DNA of 64,000 nt, from the NCBI GenBank assembly GCA_017501225.1, contig JAFVXH010000013.1:1-64000 (forward strand), written 5' to 3'. The DNA comes from Clostridia bacterium (GTDB lineage Bacteria > Bacillota > Clostridia > Oscillospirales > CAG-272). This document shows positions 37,621 to 46,433 of this stretch, in pieces. The notes beneath the pieces are model-generated. The model was given only the letters and a program-made list of their open reading frames with translations, had not been told where the DNA came from and did not search any database. Within the stretch, counting starts at the first letter, position 1; each line of letters starts with the position of its first letter. The translations under genes were made by a program, and so were the position numbers.

Positions 37621-37971
37621 TTATTCTTCTTTCTTCTCTCCGTCCGTTTCCGCATCGGTTCCTTTTTTTCGGTTTGCCCGATAGCAGATCAGCTCGGTGA
37701 TAAAAAATACAAAATAGAACAGAATTGTAAGAATCTTGATCCCTAACCGAATGCCGACGAAGGGATTTTCGATCATGTGAAGCTCCAGGAGAACCTCGTC
37801 TGCCAGAAGATGCATTCCCTCGATCCCGCAAAGCACTGAAAGAAGGATCATGTTATTTTTGCTTGGCTGACGCCTTCCCTTCAATATCAGGATCCATTCC
37901 TTCAGATGGAGCACGTGGAGCACCAGAAACAGAATATCGATTCCTACGTCGATCCATATGTCCATCTCCAT
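37621..37971 (-). CDS. Small membrane protein of unknown function
   Basis: A 116-aa protein with three likely membrane segments (WIDVGIDILFLVLHVLHL, ILLSVLCGIEGMHLLA, ILTILFYFVFFITELICY) and a charged C-terminus (RKKGTDAETDGEKKEE). It was not recognised. It lies between recF and remB, ending one base before remB begins. The start could be ATG 37971 or ATG 37965 two codons later. The S4-domain protein YaaA usual in this neighbourhood (between dnaN and recF) is absent. Confidence 0.65.
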   Translation of the reverse strand: MEMDIWIDVGIDILFLVLHVLHLKEWILILKGRRQPSKNNMILLSVLCGIEGMHLLADEVLLELHMIENPFVGIRLGIKILTILFYFVFFITELICYRANRKKGTDAETDGEKKEE

Positions 37972-37995
37972 CCTGCTCCCCTTTCCGCTCCACCG

Positions 37996-39108
37996 TTATT
38001 TTGCTTCGCTCCGATAAGCGCCGTTTTCCACCGTGATGATATGACCGCCCGTCAGAAGCTCGGGATCGCACGTGGTGATGATGACCTGCCGATCCTCCAT
38101 TCTGCCAAACAGATACGCGCGGCGGGAGGCATCCAGCTCCGAGAAAACGTCATCCAGCAAAAATACCGGCTTTTCTCCGCAAACGCTTGCGCAGACCTCG
38201 CCCTCTGCAAGCTTCATGGCAAGCGCTAAGGAGCGTTGCTGTCCCTGCGACGCAAACAAACGCGCGCTCTTTTGATTGATCTCAATATCAATATCATCCT
38301 TGTGGATTCCCCACAAGGTGCTCCCCGCACCGATCTCTCGGTCGTACCGCGTGGTCAGCAGCTCCCGATACGTCTTTTCGGTAAAGGAAAGATCCTCGTA
38401 AGACTCAATTTCCTGACCGGACGAGCCGTGATAGCGAAGCGTGGGAGCCTCGCTCCTTCCCATCATTTCCGAAAAGCAGTCAGCGACGTGCTCCTGCGCG
38501 CAAAGCACATACCGTGCGCGATACCGTGCGATCACAGCCGCCTCCTTGGCAAGCTGCTCCGACCAGAACTCGATCGTCTGATCAAAGGAGCGTCTGTCCT
38601 CCTGCGCGCTTTTGATGAGCGTGTTCCTCTGCTTCAGTATCTGATGATAGCGCTGCAGAGATCGCAGATAGACGGGATAGAGCTGTGAGATGGCAACGTC
38701 TAAAAAATTTCTTCTCTCCGCAGGTCCGTCCTTAATCAGGGAGAGATGCTCGGGGCAAAAGAGCACCGTGCGGAACTCTCCCACCACGTCCGAAATTTTA
38801 GACACCTTGTTTTTGTTGTGCTCGATCTGCCGACGCCTTCCCTTCATCATGCGAACGGTGATATTCTGGCGTCTGACCGAATCCGAAAAATCCACCGAGA
38901 TCGAGGCGTATTCCTCTCCGAAACGGATCAGATCCTCCTCGTGCGAGGTGCGGAAGCTTTTTCCGAGCGCGGCAAAGCCGATCGCCTCAAGCAGATTGGT
39001 CTTTCCCTGCGCGTTCTTTCCAACAAGAATATTGACACCCGAGTCAAAACCGACGTCTGCGCTCTCGATGTTCCGAAAGTTTTGTATCTGAATGCGATTA
39101 CATTCCAT
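37996..39108 (-). CDS. recF: DNA replication and repair protein RecF
   Basis: SMC-like ATPase that helps RecOR load RecA at gaps. At 370 aa it has Walker A GKNAQGKTNLLEAI near 30-43, the signature-type FASQGQQRSLALAMKLAE near 289 and Walker B PVFLLDDVFSELDASRR near 314. It follows dnaN with a 15-bp gap. Confidence 0.96.
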   Translation of the reverse strand: MECNRIQIQNFRNIESADVGFDSGVNILVGKNAQGKTNLLEAIGFAALGKSFRTSHEEDLIRFGEEYASISVDFSDSVRRQNITVRMMKGRRRQIEHNKNKVSKISDVVGEFRTVLFCPEHLSLIKDGPAERRNFLDVAISQLYPVYLRSLQRYHQILKQRNTLIKSAQEDRRSFDQTIEFWSEQLAKEAAVIARYRARYVLCAQEHVADCFSEMMGRSEAPTLRYHGSSGQEIESYEDLSFTEKTYRELLTTRYDREIGAGSTLWGIHKDDIDIEINQKSARLFASQGQQRSLALAMKLAEGEVCASVCGEKPVFLLDDVFSELDASRRAYLFGRMEDRQVIITTCDPELLTGGHIITVENGAYRSEAK

Positions 39109-39123
39109 GAAAATCCGATCCGA

Positions 39124-40275
39124 TCACTCTTTCATGCGGACGGGAAGAAGCATGAACAGATCCTCTTGATCCTCGCGCTTCTCTGCGGGCTCGATGTTGA
39201 TGCTGGTCAGTGCCGAGGTCATGGAGAGCTTGACCTGCTCGCTCTCGCACGCGCGGAGGCTCTCAATGAGGAAGCGGTTGTTGAATGCGATCAGGAGATC
39301 CTGTCCGTCCTGCTCGACGTCGATCTCGTCATAGGTGCTTCCGAGCGTTGAGATCGCGGAGATCTTGAGAATTCCCTCCTCAAAGCTGAGCTTGACGTGC
39401 GAGCGTACGCTGCCCGCCACCTTTTCCTCGGTAACGAGTGCCGCTCTTTCCAGAGCCGCGATGAGCGCGTTTCTGTCAACCTTCGCGAAAATACGATGGT
39501 TGGAAAGAATGATTCTATCATATTCAATGTACTGTCCCTCGATCAGGCGGGAGAAGAAGATCAGCTCCCCGATATGGAATACGATATTCTTGCGGGACAT
39601 GTAGATGCGTACGGTTTCTCTCTCGTCGTCCTTGAGAAGCTTGAAAAGCTCTCCGACGGTCTTCGTGGGAACGATGAAGGAGAAGTTGAGCGCGCTGTTG
39701 TCCTTGTTCTTATTTTCAATATCGGTGTTCAGCTTGCATTTTGCAAGGCGGAAGCTGTCGCAGGAAACGAGCTGCAGCCCTTCCTCATTGACCTTGAAAT
39801 AACAGCCGTTGAGCACAGGTCTTTGGTCGTTGGATGCCATCGCATACATCACCTTGGAAAGCATATCCTTGAGCACCGATTGCGGAAGCATGAATCCGTC
39901 ATCGGTCACAAGTCTTGGAATCGCAGGATAGTCCGCACCCGAAAGCGCGTTCATTCTGTGATGCGATTTTCCCGAGAAAATGCAAGCCTTCAGATTTTCG
40001 TCCACCTCAAGCGTGACGAAATCGCCGTCCATGACGCGCAGAGTCTGCACGAATTTTTGCGCGTTGATGATCGCAACGCCTGCCTCCTCGACCTGAGCGC
40101 TTACCGTGATGCGAAGCCCTTTTTCAAGGTCAAAGGTCGTCATGGTGCAGGTCTGATCCTCCTTTGCGTCGATCAGAATGCCCTCAACGGCGGAAAGCGT
40201 GTTCTTACCGGAAATTGCGCACATAAGGGGAGAAACTGCCTCACTGATGGATTGACGGTTGAAGATAATTTTCAT
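39124..40275 (-). CDS. dnaN: DNA polymerase III beta sliding clamp
   Basis: A 383-aa clamp with the three repeated domains: residues 1-125 beginning MKIIFNRQSISEAVSPL, then 126-255 and 256-383. LSGADYPAIPRLV near 102 is a typical clamp segment, and the C-terminus ends LMLLPVR-like (DLFMLLPVRMKE). It is the first gene transcribed away from oriC on the left side. Confidence 0.96.
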   Translation of the reverse strand: MKIIFNRQSISEAVSPLMCAISGKNTLSAVEGILIDAKEDQTCTMTTFDLEKGLRITVSAQVEEAGVAIINAQKFVQTLRVMDGDFVTLEVDENLKACIFSGKSHHRMNALSGADYPAIPRLVTDDGFMLPQSVLKDMLSKVMYAMASNDQRPVLNGCYFKVNEEGLQLVSCDSFRLAKCKLNTDIENKNKDNSALNFSFIVPTKTVGELFKLLKDDERETVRIYMSRKNIVFHIGELIFFSRLIEGQYIEYDRIILSNHRIFAKVDRNALIAALERAALVTEEKVAGSVRSHVKLSFEEGILKISAISTLGSTYDEIDVEQDGQDLLIAFNNRFLIESLRACESEQVKLSMTSALTSINIEPAEKREDQEDLFMLLPVRMKE

Positions 40276-40868
40276 AGCTTTATTCCTTTCGATAAAAATC
40301 CCTGTCCTTCTCGCACGCGAGAAAGAAATGAAAGAATAGATAGATTAAAATAGTAGTAGTGTTATTAGGGGCTGTTGAAACTGTGGAAAACCCGAAAACT
40401 TCTTGCGGTACAAGCTCTTTTTGAGAAAGCTTCCGTTGCGTAACGGGCGGAAAAGCTGTTTGTGTCGGATGGAAAAGCTGTGGATTTTGAAAAGCCCGTT
40501 TCAAAATTACGCAAACGGCTTGTTTTTTGCGTCACGCGTTGGCAAAGCATGGCACAAAAGGAAAACGTAAGGGGGGGACACGCCTGTGGAAAAGGATGGA
40601 AAAAAGAAAATTTACGTCGTCTGCACCCTCTTTTTCCACCAAGCGGACAATTTCTGATTCCACAGTCAAAAAGATCATATGTTTCCTTGCTTTTCGGACT
40701 TGCTCTCCACAGCCGTTTTTGTGTTTAAAATCGCTTTTGAACACCTTTTTCCACAGGTGTTGAAAAGGGTGTGGAAAACTTTGAAATAACTGTGGAAAGC
40801 TGAAATCACAACGTAAAAAAGCGAAAACCGGAACGCGGAACGGTTAGAAATATTCTAAATTTCCGCAA
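40276..40868. other. oriC: Chromosomal replication origin (oriC)
   Basis: The dnaA-dnaN gap contains DnaA-box-like sites: TGTGGAAAA at 40382, 40585 and 40770; TTTTCCACA at 40747; TGTGGAAAG at 40791; TGTGGATTT at 40479; weaker TCCACA sites near 40657 and 40703. To the left of the 40382 site lie GGGG (40368-40371), then TAG-TAG-TAG-TGT-TAT-TAG (40351-40368), then the A/T-rich stretch 40330-40350. This order (box, GC patch, DnaA-trio-like triplets, AT-rich unwinding) matches the Bacillus-type basal origin. No gene is seen in this interval. Confidence 0.88.
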
Positions 40869-42227
<1,359 letters not shown>

Positions 42228-42264
42228 AATAGCTCCTTCGCGTGCGTATAATATAATTATATAT

Positions 42265-42293
42265 ATTATAACATACTATTATAGTATTTTCAA
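42265..42293 (-). promoter_or_regulatory. Promoter of dnaA with palindromic spacer
   Basis: TTGAAA (42293-42288), 17-bp spacer, TATAAT (42270-42265). Fifteen of the spacer bases (42273-42287) form the perfect palindrome ATACTATTATAGTAT, a likely regulator site. No DnaA-box consensus is seen inside it. Confidence 0.75.
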
Positions 42294-42468
42294 TTTTTAT
42301 TTCCTATTTATTAAAAAATTTACAAAAAGTTTAATTTTTTAGGTGACGAAAAGGCAAGAAAACATCCACGAAAAGGAAAAATAAAAAAACGGGCGTGCAA
42401 TGCACGCCCCTACGGAGCAAAATATAACATTGTAGGGGCGACGGAGAGAGGATACAAAACATTTTTAG

Positions 42469-42660
42469 CGGGTCGCCGAGGACGTCGACCCCTACGATGA
42501 AAATGATGTTGCCCTTGCGGGCAAACGAAGGCGGGGCATCCGAGCCTCCATCTCGGGGGGAGGTGGCGCCGCAGGCGACGGAGAGGACAATAATTGCGTT
42601 TCGCCCTCTCACCCGCGTTGCGGGAGCTCTCCCACAGGGAGAGCCTTTGAAAGAACCTAT
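42469..42660. repeat. Intergenic repeat Z, copy 1
   Basis: An element of about 190 bp beginning GCGGGTCGCCGAGGACGTCG and ending in the hairpin GGGAGCTCTCCCACAGGGAGA, repeated at 43729-43980. This copy has one ATGATG-plus-hairpin cassette (TTGCCC-ttgc-GGGCAA), whereas copy 2 has four. Related GTAGGGGCGACC fragments cover much of 42390-42760. No gene is seen between dnaA and 42764. Confidence 0.8.
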
Positions 42661-42763
42661 TTCACGGACAATCAAAGACGTCGACCCCTACGGTTAAAAA
42701 AGGACGCCGCGTGTAAACGTGACGTCCATCTTATGTAGGGGCGACCATTGGTCGCCCGCTCGC

Positions 42764-43225
42764 TTATTTTTTTATCATCGTTGCAAGATTTAAAATCGGT
42801 TTGTTTTGCCTGCTTGCGTATTTGACGGTTTGAAAAGCGCCTCCCGTATGGTTTTCTACGTAAGCAATCAGCAGGTCGCACTGATCGACCATCCACTCGT
42901 TTCTTTTTGTGATGGCAGCCTTGACGTGTGTTCTGTCGGGAATCGGTAATATGATTTGATCGTAATATTTTTCGTAATATTCCATATCCTTGATGTAGTA
43001 AGGAAGCACCAAATTGAGGGTGTTGTTATCATCCCCGTATACCTTTTGCAGATGCTTGATATAAGAGGCAATAAAAATATCAAAATCCCCGTTTCTACCG
43101 ACGTAAAATTCTACGAAAGGGTATTGCCGCAGAATCGTTGGAAGAAAATCATCCAGAATTTCCTCGCAAGCCCTGAGCTCATAGAAAATGCGGTGTCCGA
43201 TAAAAGCAACCCGATAAATTCCCAC
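42764..43225 (-). CDS. SLOG-family (Rossmann-like nucleotide-binding) protein
   Basis: A 153-aa protein with SLOG/YpsA (DUF1273-like) features. The first strand VAFIGHRIF is followed by GRNGDFD, LVLPYYIKDMEYYEKYYD, AAITKRNEWMVDQCDLLIAYV and GGAFQTVKYASRQNKPILNL, the usual order of the dinucleotide-type fold and helix-capping glycines. SLOG domains sense or process nucleotide-derived ligands; no specific ligand is proposed. GTG 43225 is chosen because GGGGAGAAGGA precedes it and the upstream ATG (43288) would put coding sequence across an intrinsic terminator. The gene is preceded by the structured leader at 43301-43457. Confidence 0.8.
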   Translation of the reverse strand: MGIYRVAFIGHRIFYELRACEEILDDFLPTILRQYPFVEFYVGRNGDFDIFIASYIKHLQKVYGDDNNTLNLVLPYYIKDMEYYEKYYDQIILPIPDRTHVKAAITKRNEWMVDQCDLLIAYVENHTGGAFQTVKYASRQNKPILNLATMIKK

Positions 43226-43240
43226 GCTTTCCTTCTCCCC

Positions 43241-43276
43241 AAAATAAAAAGTGCGCACAACCGAAGCCGTACGCAC
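43241..43276 (-). terminator. Intrinsic terminator between the leader RNA and the SLOG gene
   Basis: On the minus strand GTGCGTAC/GTGCGCAC forms an 8-bp stem (one G-U pair) with loop GGCTTCGGTT and a following TTTTTATTTT, ending just before the SLOG ribosome site. A second, smaller hairpin GCAAA/TTTGC followed by GTTTTT lies at 43279-43300. Confidence 0.8.
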
Positions 43277-43300
43277 CGAAAAACGCAAACTCCGATTTGC

Positions 43301-43457
43301 TGCGACACAAACTGAACAGAATACATCTCAAAGTATGAATCCTACCCACGAGGAATCTGCGTTTTTACCTAGTTAACGCAGATAGTATACACACTCGGAG
43401 ATATAGTATTCCTGTAAAAAATAACAGTTAGATTTTTAATATTCAGTTTGTGTCGCA
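43301..43457 (-). ncRNA. Structured leader RNA, candidate riboswitch or sRNA upstream of the SLOG gene
   Basis: The 16-nt arms TGCGACACAAACTGAA and TTCAGTTTGTGTCGCA are perfectly complementary across 157 bp. Inside, CAGGAATAC pairs with GTATTCTG (one bulged G), ATCTC with GAGAT, and ATCTGCGTT with AACGCAGAT around an 11-nt loop. A promoter ends 6 bp before the 5' arm, and an intrinsic terminator follows the 3' arm before the SLOG start. This layout fits a cis-acting terminating riboregulator or a stand-alone small RNA. No Rfam family was recognised by eye. Confidence 0.65.
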
Positions 43458-43462
43458 AGCAC

Positions 43463-43491
43463 AGTATACCACGGTTTTTGAAAAATGTCAA
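43463..43491 (-). promoter_or_regulatory. Promoter of the leader RNA/SLOG unit
   Basis: TTGACA (43491-43486), 17-bp spacer, TATACT (43468-43463) on the minus strand. The expected start site falls at about 43457, the first base of the leader's closing stem. Confidence 0.85.
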
Positions 43492-43528
43492 TCTTTTTTA
43501 GAAAAGAAAGCCGAAAGAAGGAAAAGCC

Positions 43529-43722
43529 TCCCTCCGAGGAGGAAAGGCGCTTTATCCTTGAGCCTCCCTCCGAGAGGGAGGTGCCGAGCCTGCGAGGCGG
43601 AGGGAGAGTGCGCAACAAAGAAGAAGCGCTCGTTCCATAATAAGATAGAAACCGATTATACTCGCGGGCTCCTCCCTGCACCGCAAGCGGTGCTTCCCTC
43701 CTCCCGGAGGAGGGCAATAAAA
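43529..43722. repeat. Intergenic repeat Y, copy 1
   Basis: An element of about 195 bp starting GCCTCCCTCCGAGGAGGAAA and ending in CTCCTCCCGGAGGAGGGC. It contains GGAGGGAGAGTGCGCAAC and CTGCACCGCAAGCGGTG and is repeated at 44144-44370. It is rich in GGAGGGAG palindromes. No coding sequence is seen. Confidence 0.78.
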
Positions 43723-43728
43723 CCTTTC

Positions 43729-43980
43729 CGCGGGTCGCCGAGGACGTCGACCCCTACGATGAAAATGATGTTGCCTTTGGCAAATGATGTGGGCTTTGCC
43801 CAATGATGTTGCCCTTGCGGGCAAATGATGTTGCGCTCCGCGCAAACGAAGGCAGGGCATCCGAGCCTCCCACCCCGGGGGAGGTGGCGCCAACGGCGTC
43901 GGAGAGGGAAATAATTGTGTTTCGCTCTCTCACCCGCGTTGCGGGAGCTCTCCCACAGGGAGAGCCTTTCAGATGTTTCA
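43729..43980. repeat. Intergenic repeat Z, copy 2, with an expanded hairpin array
   Basis: Same element as 42469-42660, but between 43764 and 43845 it has four cassettes, each ATGATG plus a distinct hairpin: TTGCC-ttt-GGCAA, GGGC-ttt-GCCC, TTGCCC-ttgc-GGGCAA, TTGCGC-tcc-GCGCAA. Both flanks then continue as in copy 1 (ACGAAGGC..., CTCACCCGCGTTGCGGGAG). No gene is seen. Confidence 0.8.
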
Positions 43981-44073
43981 TTCCCTACAAATAAAAAAAT
44001 CCCGACGGGTCGCCGAGGACGTCGACCCCTACGGTCAAAAAAGGAGTCTTACGCAAAAAAACATGAATGTCCT

Positions 44074-44152
44074 TTGTAGGGGACGACCTCCCGCTTGCAA
44101 AGATTTCGCTCCTTTTATCCGGCGGAACGATCTCCGTAACACATAGCCTCCC
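44074..44152. repeat. Dispersed intergenic repeat V, copy 2
   Basis: Imperfect second copy of the element at 12100-12190, again beginning TTGTAGGGGACGACCTCCCG and ending CCGTAACACATAGCCTCC, where it runs into repeat Y copy 2. A third CGGGTCGCCGAGGACGTCG fragment lies just before it (about 44008-44034). Confidence 0.75.
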
Positions 44153-44370
44153 TCCGAGGAGGAAAAGCGCTCTATCCTTAGCCTCCCTCCGGGAGGGTAG
44201 GCGACAAGCGCCCCGCAATTGCTAGGTGGCATTTTCGCCGGAAAATGACGGAGGGAGAGTGCGCAACGAAGGATAAGCACTCATTCCGTAATAAGTTAGA
44301 AATCGTTTATACTCGCATGCTCCTCCCTGCACCGCAAGCGGTGCCACCCTCCTCTCGGAGGAGGGCATAA
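44144..44370. repeat. Intergenic repeat Y, copy 2
   Basis: Second copy of repeat Y. Relative to 43529-43722 it has an extra segment (about 44195-44250) with a GGCATTTTCGCC/GGAAAATGACGG palindrome in place of the shorter CCGAGCCTGCGAGGCGG. It ends in the same CTGCACCGCAAGCGGTG and GGAGGAGGGC blocks. Intergenic; no gene is seen between 43226 and 44432. Confidence 0.78.
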
Positions 44371-44386
44371 GAGGTCTTTGAATAAG

Positions 44387-44423
44387 AAACGGGCGACCAC
44401 ACACGCAAGCGCGTCGCCCGTTT
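44387..44423 (-). terminator. Terminator of the GH13 gene
   Basis: An 11-bp perfect stem, AAACGGGCGAC/GTCGCCCGTTT, with a 15-nt loop, located 10 bp after the GH13 stop on the minus strand, followed by TTTCTTATT. Confidence 0.75.
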
Positions 44424-44432
44424 TAAGAATCT

Positions 44433-46367
44433 TTATTTACTGTTCGGATTCAATTCGTTTTTTTGAACCAAGATCAAGCACGTGCCCTGTTTTACGGTGG
44501 GGTTTACCATCTCGTTACCGGTGAAAATATCTCTCCACGTGCCTGCGGGAAGCGTGGGAGAATACGCCCCCTCCCCCATGTTGGCGGCAACGAGAACCGT
44601 TTCGCTTTCGTTGCTTCTGGCAAACAGAAACGCGCTGTCAAGCGCCTCCAAAAAGCGAAAATCACCGTCCGCAAAGACTGTGTGCCCGCGTCGCATCTCT
44701 CCGAGCGCGCGATAATGAGAGAGCAGATCTTCGTCCTCTCTGCCCCACGGATAGGGCATTCTGCAGAACGGATCGTGATACCCTTCCAGCCCCGCCTCGT
44801 CGCCGTAATAGACCGACGGAACCCCAAACACGGTATATTGAAGCGCCGACGCCAGCTTGAGAAGCCCGATTCCCTTTTCTCTGTGCTCGGGAGAGAGCCG
44901 TCTTGTGGCAAGCATTTCATTGGAAAGCTCCAAAAGCTCCTCGTCCTCATCGCGCCCGAGGAGCGTCAGGATCCGCTCGGTGTCGTGCGTGGAAAGAAGA
45001 TTCATCAAGGAATTGCAGACGTCGGTGGGATAAGACGCGTAAATTTCCTTTAAGATGTCACAGAATACGGTCGCGTCCCGTTGAAGCAGAAACGAAAGGA
45101 TCGCGTTGCGGAAGGGATAATTCATCACGCTGTCAAGCTGATTTCCGCACAGATATCTTCTGCGCTTTCCGTACGCGATCTTATCGGCGGCGTTTTCCCA
45201 CACCTCGCCGATGATCAGCCCCTGTCCGTCGGTTTTCTTCTTCACGGTCGCGCGGAGCTCCTCCAAGAACGCGTCGCAAAGCTCATCCGCAACGTCCAGA
45301 CGCCAGCCGTCCACGCCTCTCTCGGTCCATTTTGCGACCACGCCGTCCTCGGATGTAAAATAAGCACGGCAATCCTCGTTCCCGTGATTTAAGCGTGGCA
45401 GGATCTCGATCCCCCACCAGCACTCGTATTCCTCGGGATAAGAGCGGAAATTGTACCAATTGACGTATTTTGACTCCCCTGACTGATATGCGCCAAGGCT
45501 TTCGTAGGATTGGCGGCGGTTGAAATACCTGCTGTCATCCCCCGTGTGGTTAAAAACCCCGTCCAGAACGATTTTGATGCCCTTTTCGTGCGCCGAAGAC
45601 ACCAGGGCGTCAAATGCCGCGTCGCCTCCCAAAAGCCCGTCTATCGCCTCGTAATCCCCCGTATCGTAGCGATGATTGCTTGCCGCCTCGAAGATGGGAG
45701 AGAGATAGATGGTCGTAACCCCAAGCGTTTTCAGATAGTCCAGCTTTTGCGCAACGCCCCAGAGGTTTCCGCCAAAGAACACGTTATTTGCGATCGCGTC
45801 ACCGCGCTTTTTCGGATACTGTGGGATTCCGCCCTCCCAATCGGGATCTATGACAGCGTCCTTGCGAAGGGAAACCGGTCCCTCTCCGCAAAAGAAGCGA
45901 TCGACAAAGACGTGATACATCACACCGCCAAAAAACCATTTCGGGGTGCAGAAATCCTTGGTGTGGATCAACAGACGGAATCTGCCCGCGCTCGATTGCG
46001 CAAGCTCAAAATCGACGTTGTTGAAGGTGTCGGTAAAGAGGGTGTCCACTCCGCGCAAAAACAGAAATTCATAGTAAAAAAGACCGTACTCCCCGCAAAG
46101 AAGCGAGGTATCCAGCGTCATGGCATAGGTATCCACACCGTCGGAGCAGCCAACGAAGGACAAAGGGTGATCGACGTCCTCCCCGCCGTCGGGCGCGATC
46201 CGCAGGACTGCGGCGCTGACGCCGAGCGTGCGCGGGATCCGAACCGAAAAACCGATCCTTGTGCCGTGCGCAAAGGCGCCCTTGTGGCTGACGTCCTTGC
46301 CGTCTACCGTCTTTTGAATGAAAATTCTTTGCCCGTTCTGAAGCAGGGCGTGCTGAGAAATCAACAT
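44433..46367 (-). CDS. GH13 family alpha-glucan hydrolase (neopullulanase/alpha-amylase-like)
   Basis: A cytoplasmic-looking 644-aa glycoside hydrolase family 13 enzyme; no signal peptide. An N-terminal beta-domain occupies about 1-145. The barrel begins GVMYHVFVDRFF. GH13 regions present are DGVFNHTG near 268, GWRLDVADE near 352 (nucleophile Asp), IIGEVWE near 386 (acid/base Glu) and LLSTHDTERIL near 457 (stabilising Asp). A C-terminal beta-sandwich follows. Close to the glycogen genes, it probably degrades or debranches intracellular alpha-glucan or maltodextrin. Exact linkage specificity is not readable. Confidence 0.92.
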   Translation of the reverse strand: MLISQHALLQNGQRIFIQKTVDGKDVSHKGAFAHGTRIGFSVRIPRTLGVSAAVLRIAPDGGEDVDHPLSFVGCSDGVDTYAMTLDTSLLCGEYGLFYYEFLFLRGVDTLFTDTFNNVDFELAQSSAGRFRLLIHTKDFCTPKWFFGGVMYHVFVDRFFCGEGPVSLRKDAVIDPDWEGGIPQYPKKRGDAIANNVFFGGNLWGVAQKLDYLKTLGVTTIYLSPIFEAASNHRYDTGDYEAIDGLLGGDAAFDALVSSAHEKGIKIVLDGVFNHTGDDSRYFNRRQSYESLGAYQSGESKYVNWYNFRSYPEEYECWWGIEILPRLNHGNEDCRAYFTSEDGVVAKWTERGVDGWRLDVADELCDAFLEELRATVKKKTDGQGLIIGEVWENAADKIAYGKRRRYLCGNQLDSVMNYPFRNAILSFLLQRDATVFCDILKEIYASYPTDVCNSLMNLLSTHDTERILTLLGRDEDEELLELSNEMLATRRLSPEHREKGIGLLKLASALQYTVFGVPSVYYGDEAGLEGYHDPFCRMPYPWGREDEDLLSHYRALGEMRRGHTVFADGDFRFLEALDSAFLFARSNESETVLVAANMGEGAYSPTLPAGTWRDIFTGNEMVNPTVKQGTCLILVQKNELNPNSK

Positions 46368-46403
46368 CGGATTGTTCCTTTTCTTGTTTTGGAATGATGA
46401 AAG

Positions 46404-46428
46404 GAATGCGGGGAGGATCCCCGCATTC
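46404..46428 (-). terminator. Hairpin after glgP
   Basis: A 10-bp stem, GAATGCGGGG/CCCCGCATTC, with loop AGGAT lies 6 bp after the glgP stop on the minus strand. The exit is CTTTCATCATT, so termination may be partial. Confidence 0.55.
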
Positions 46429-46433
46429 TTTGA

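Noticed and set aside
43226..43288. N-terminal extension of the SLOG protein from ATG 43288
   Set aside because: It would translate through an intrinsic terminator and has no ribosome site; GTG 43225 has both the site and the conserved first strand.
43301..43457. MITE-like element bounded by 16-bp inverted repeats
   Set aside because: No target-site duplication is visible and the interval begins at a promoter start site and ends at a terminator; internal helices are nested as in an RNA, so a structured leader explains it better.
43458..44386. Short ORFs in the repeat zone
   Set aside because: All translate GGAGGGAG-type repeats and hairpins; none has a ribosome site or plausible protein composition.
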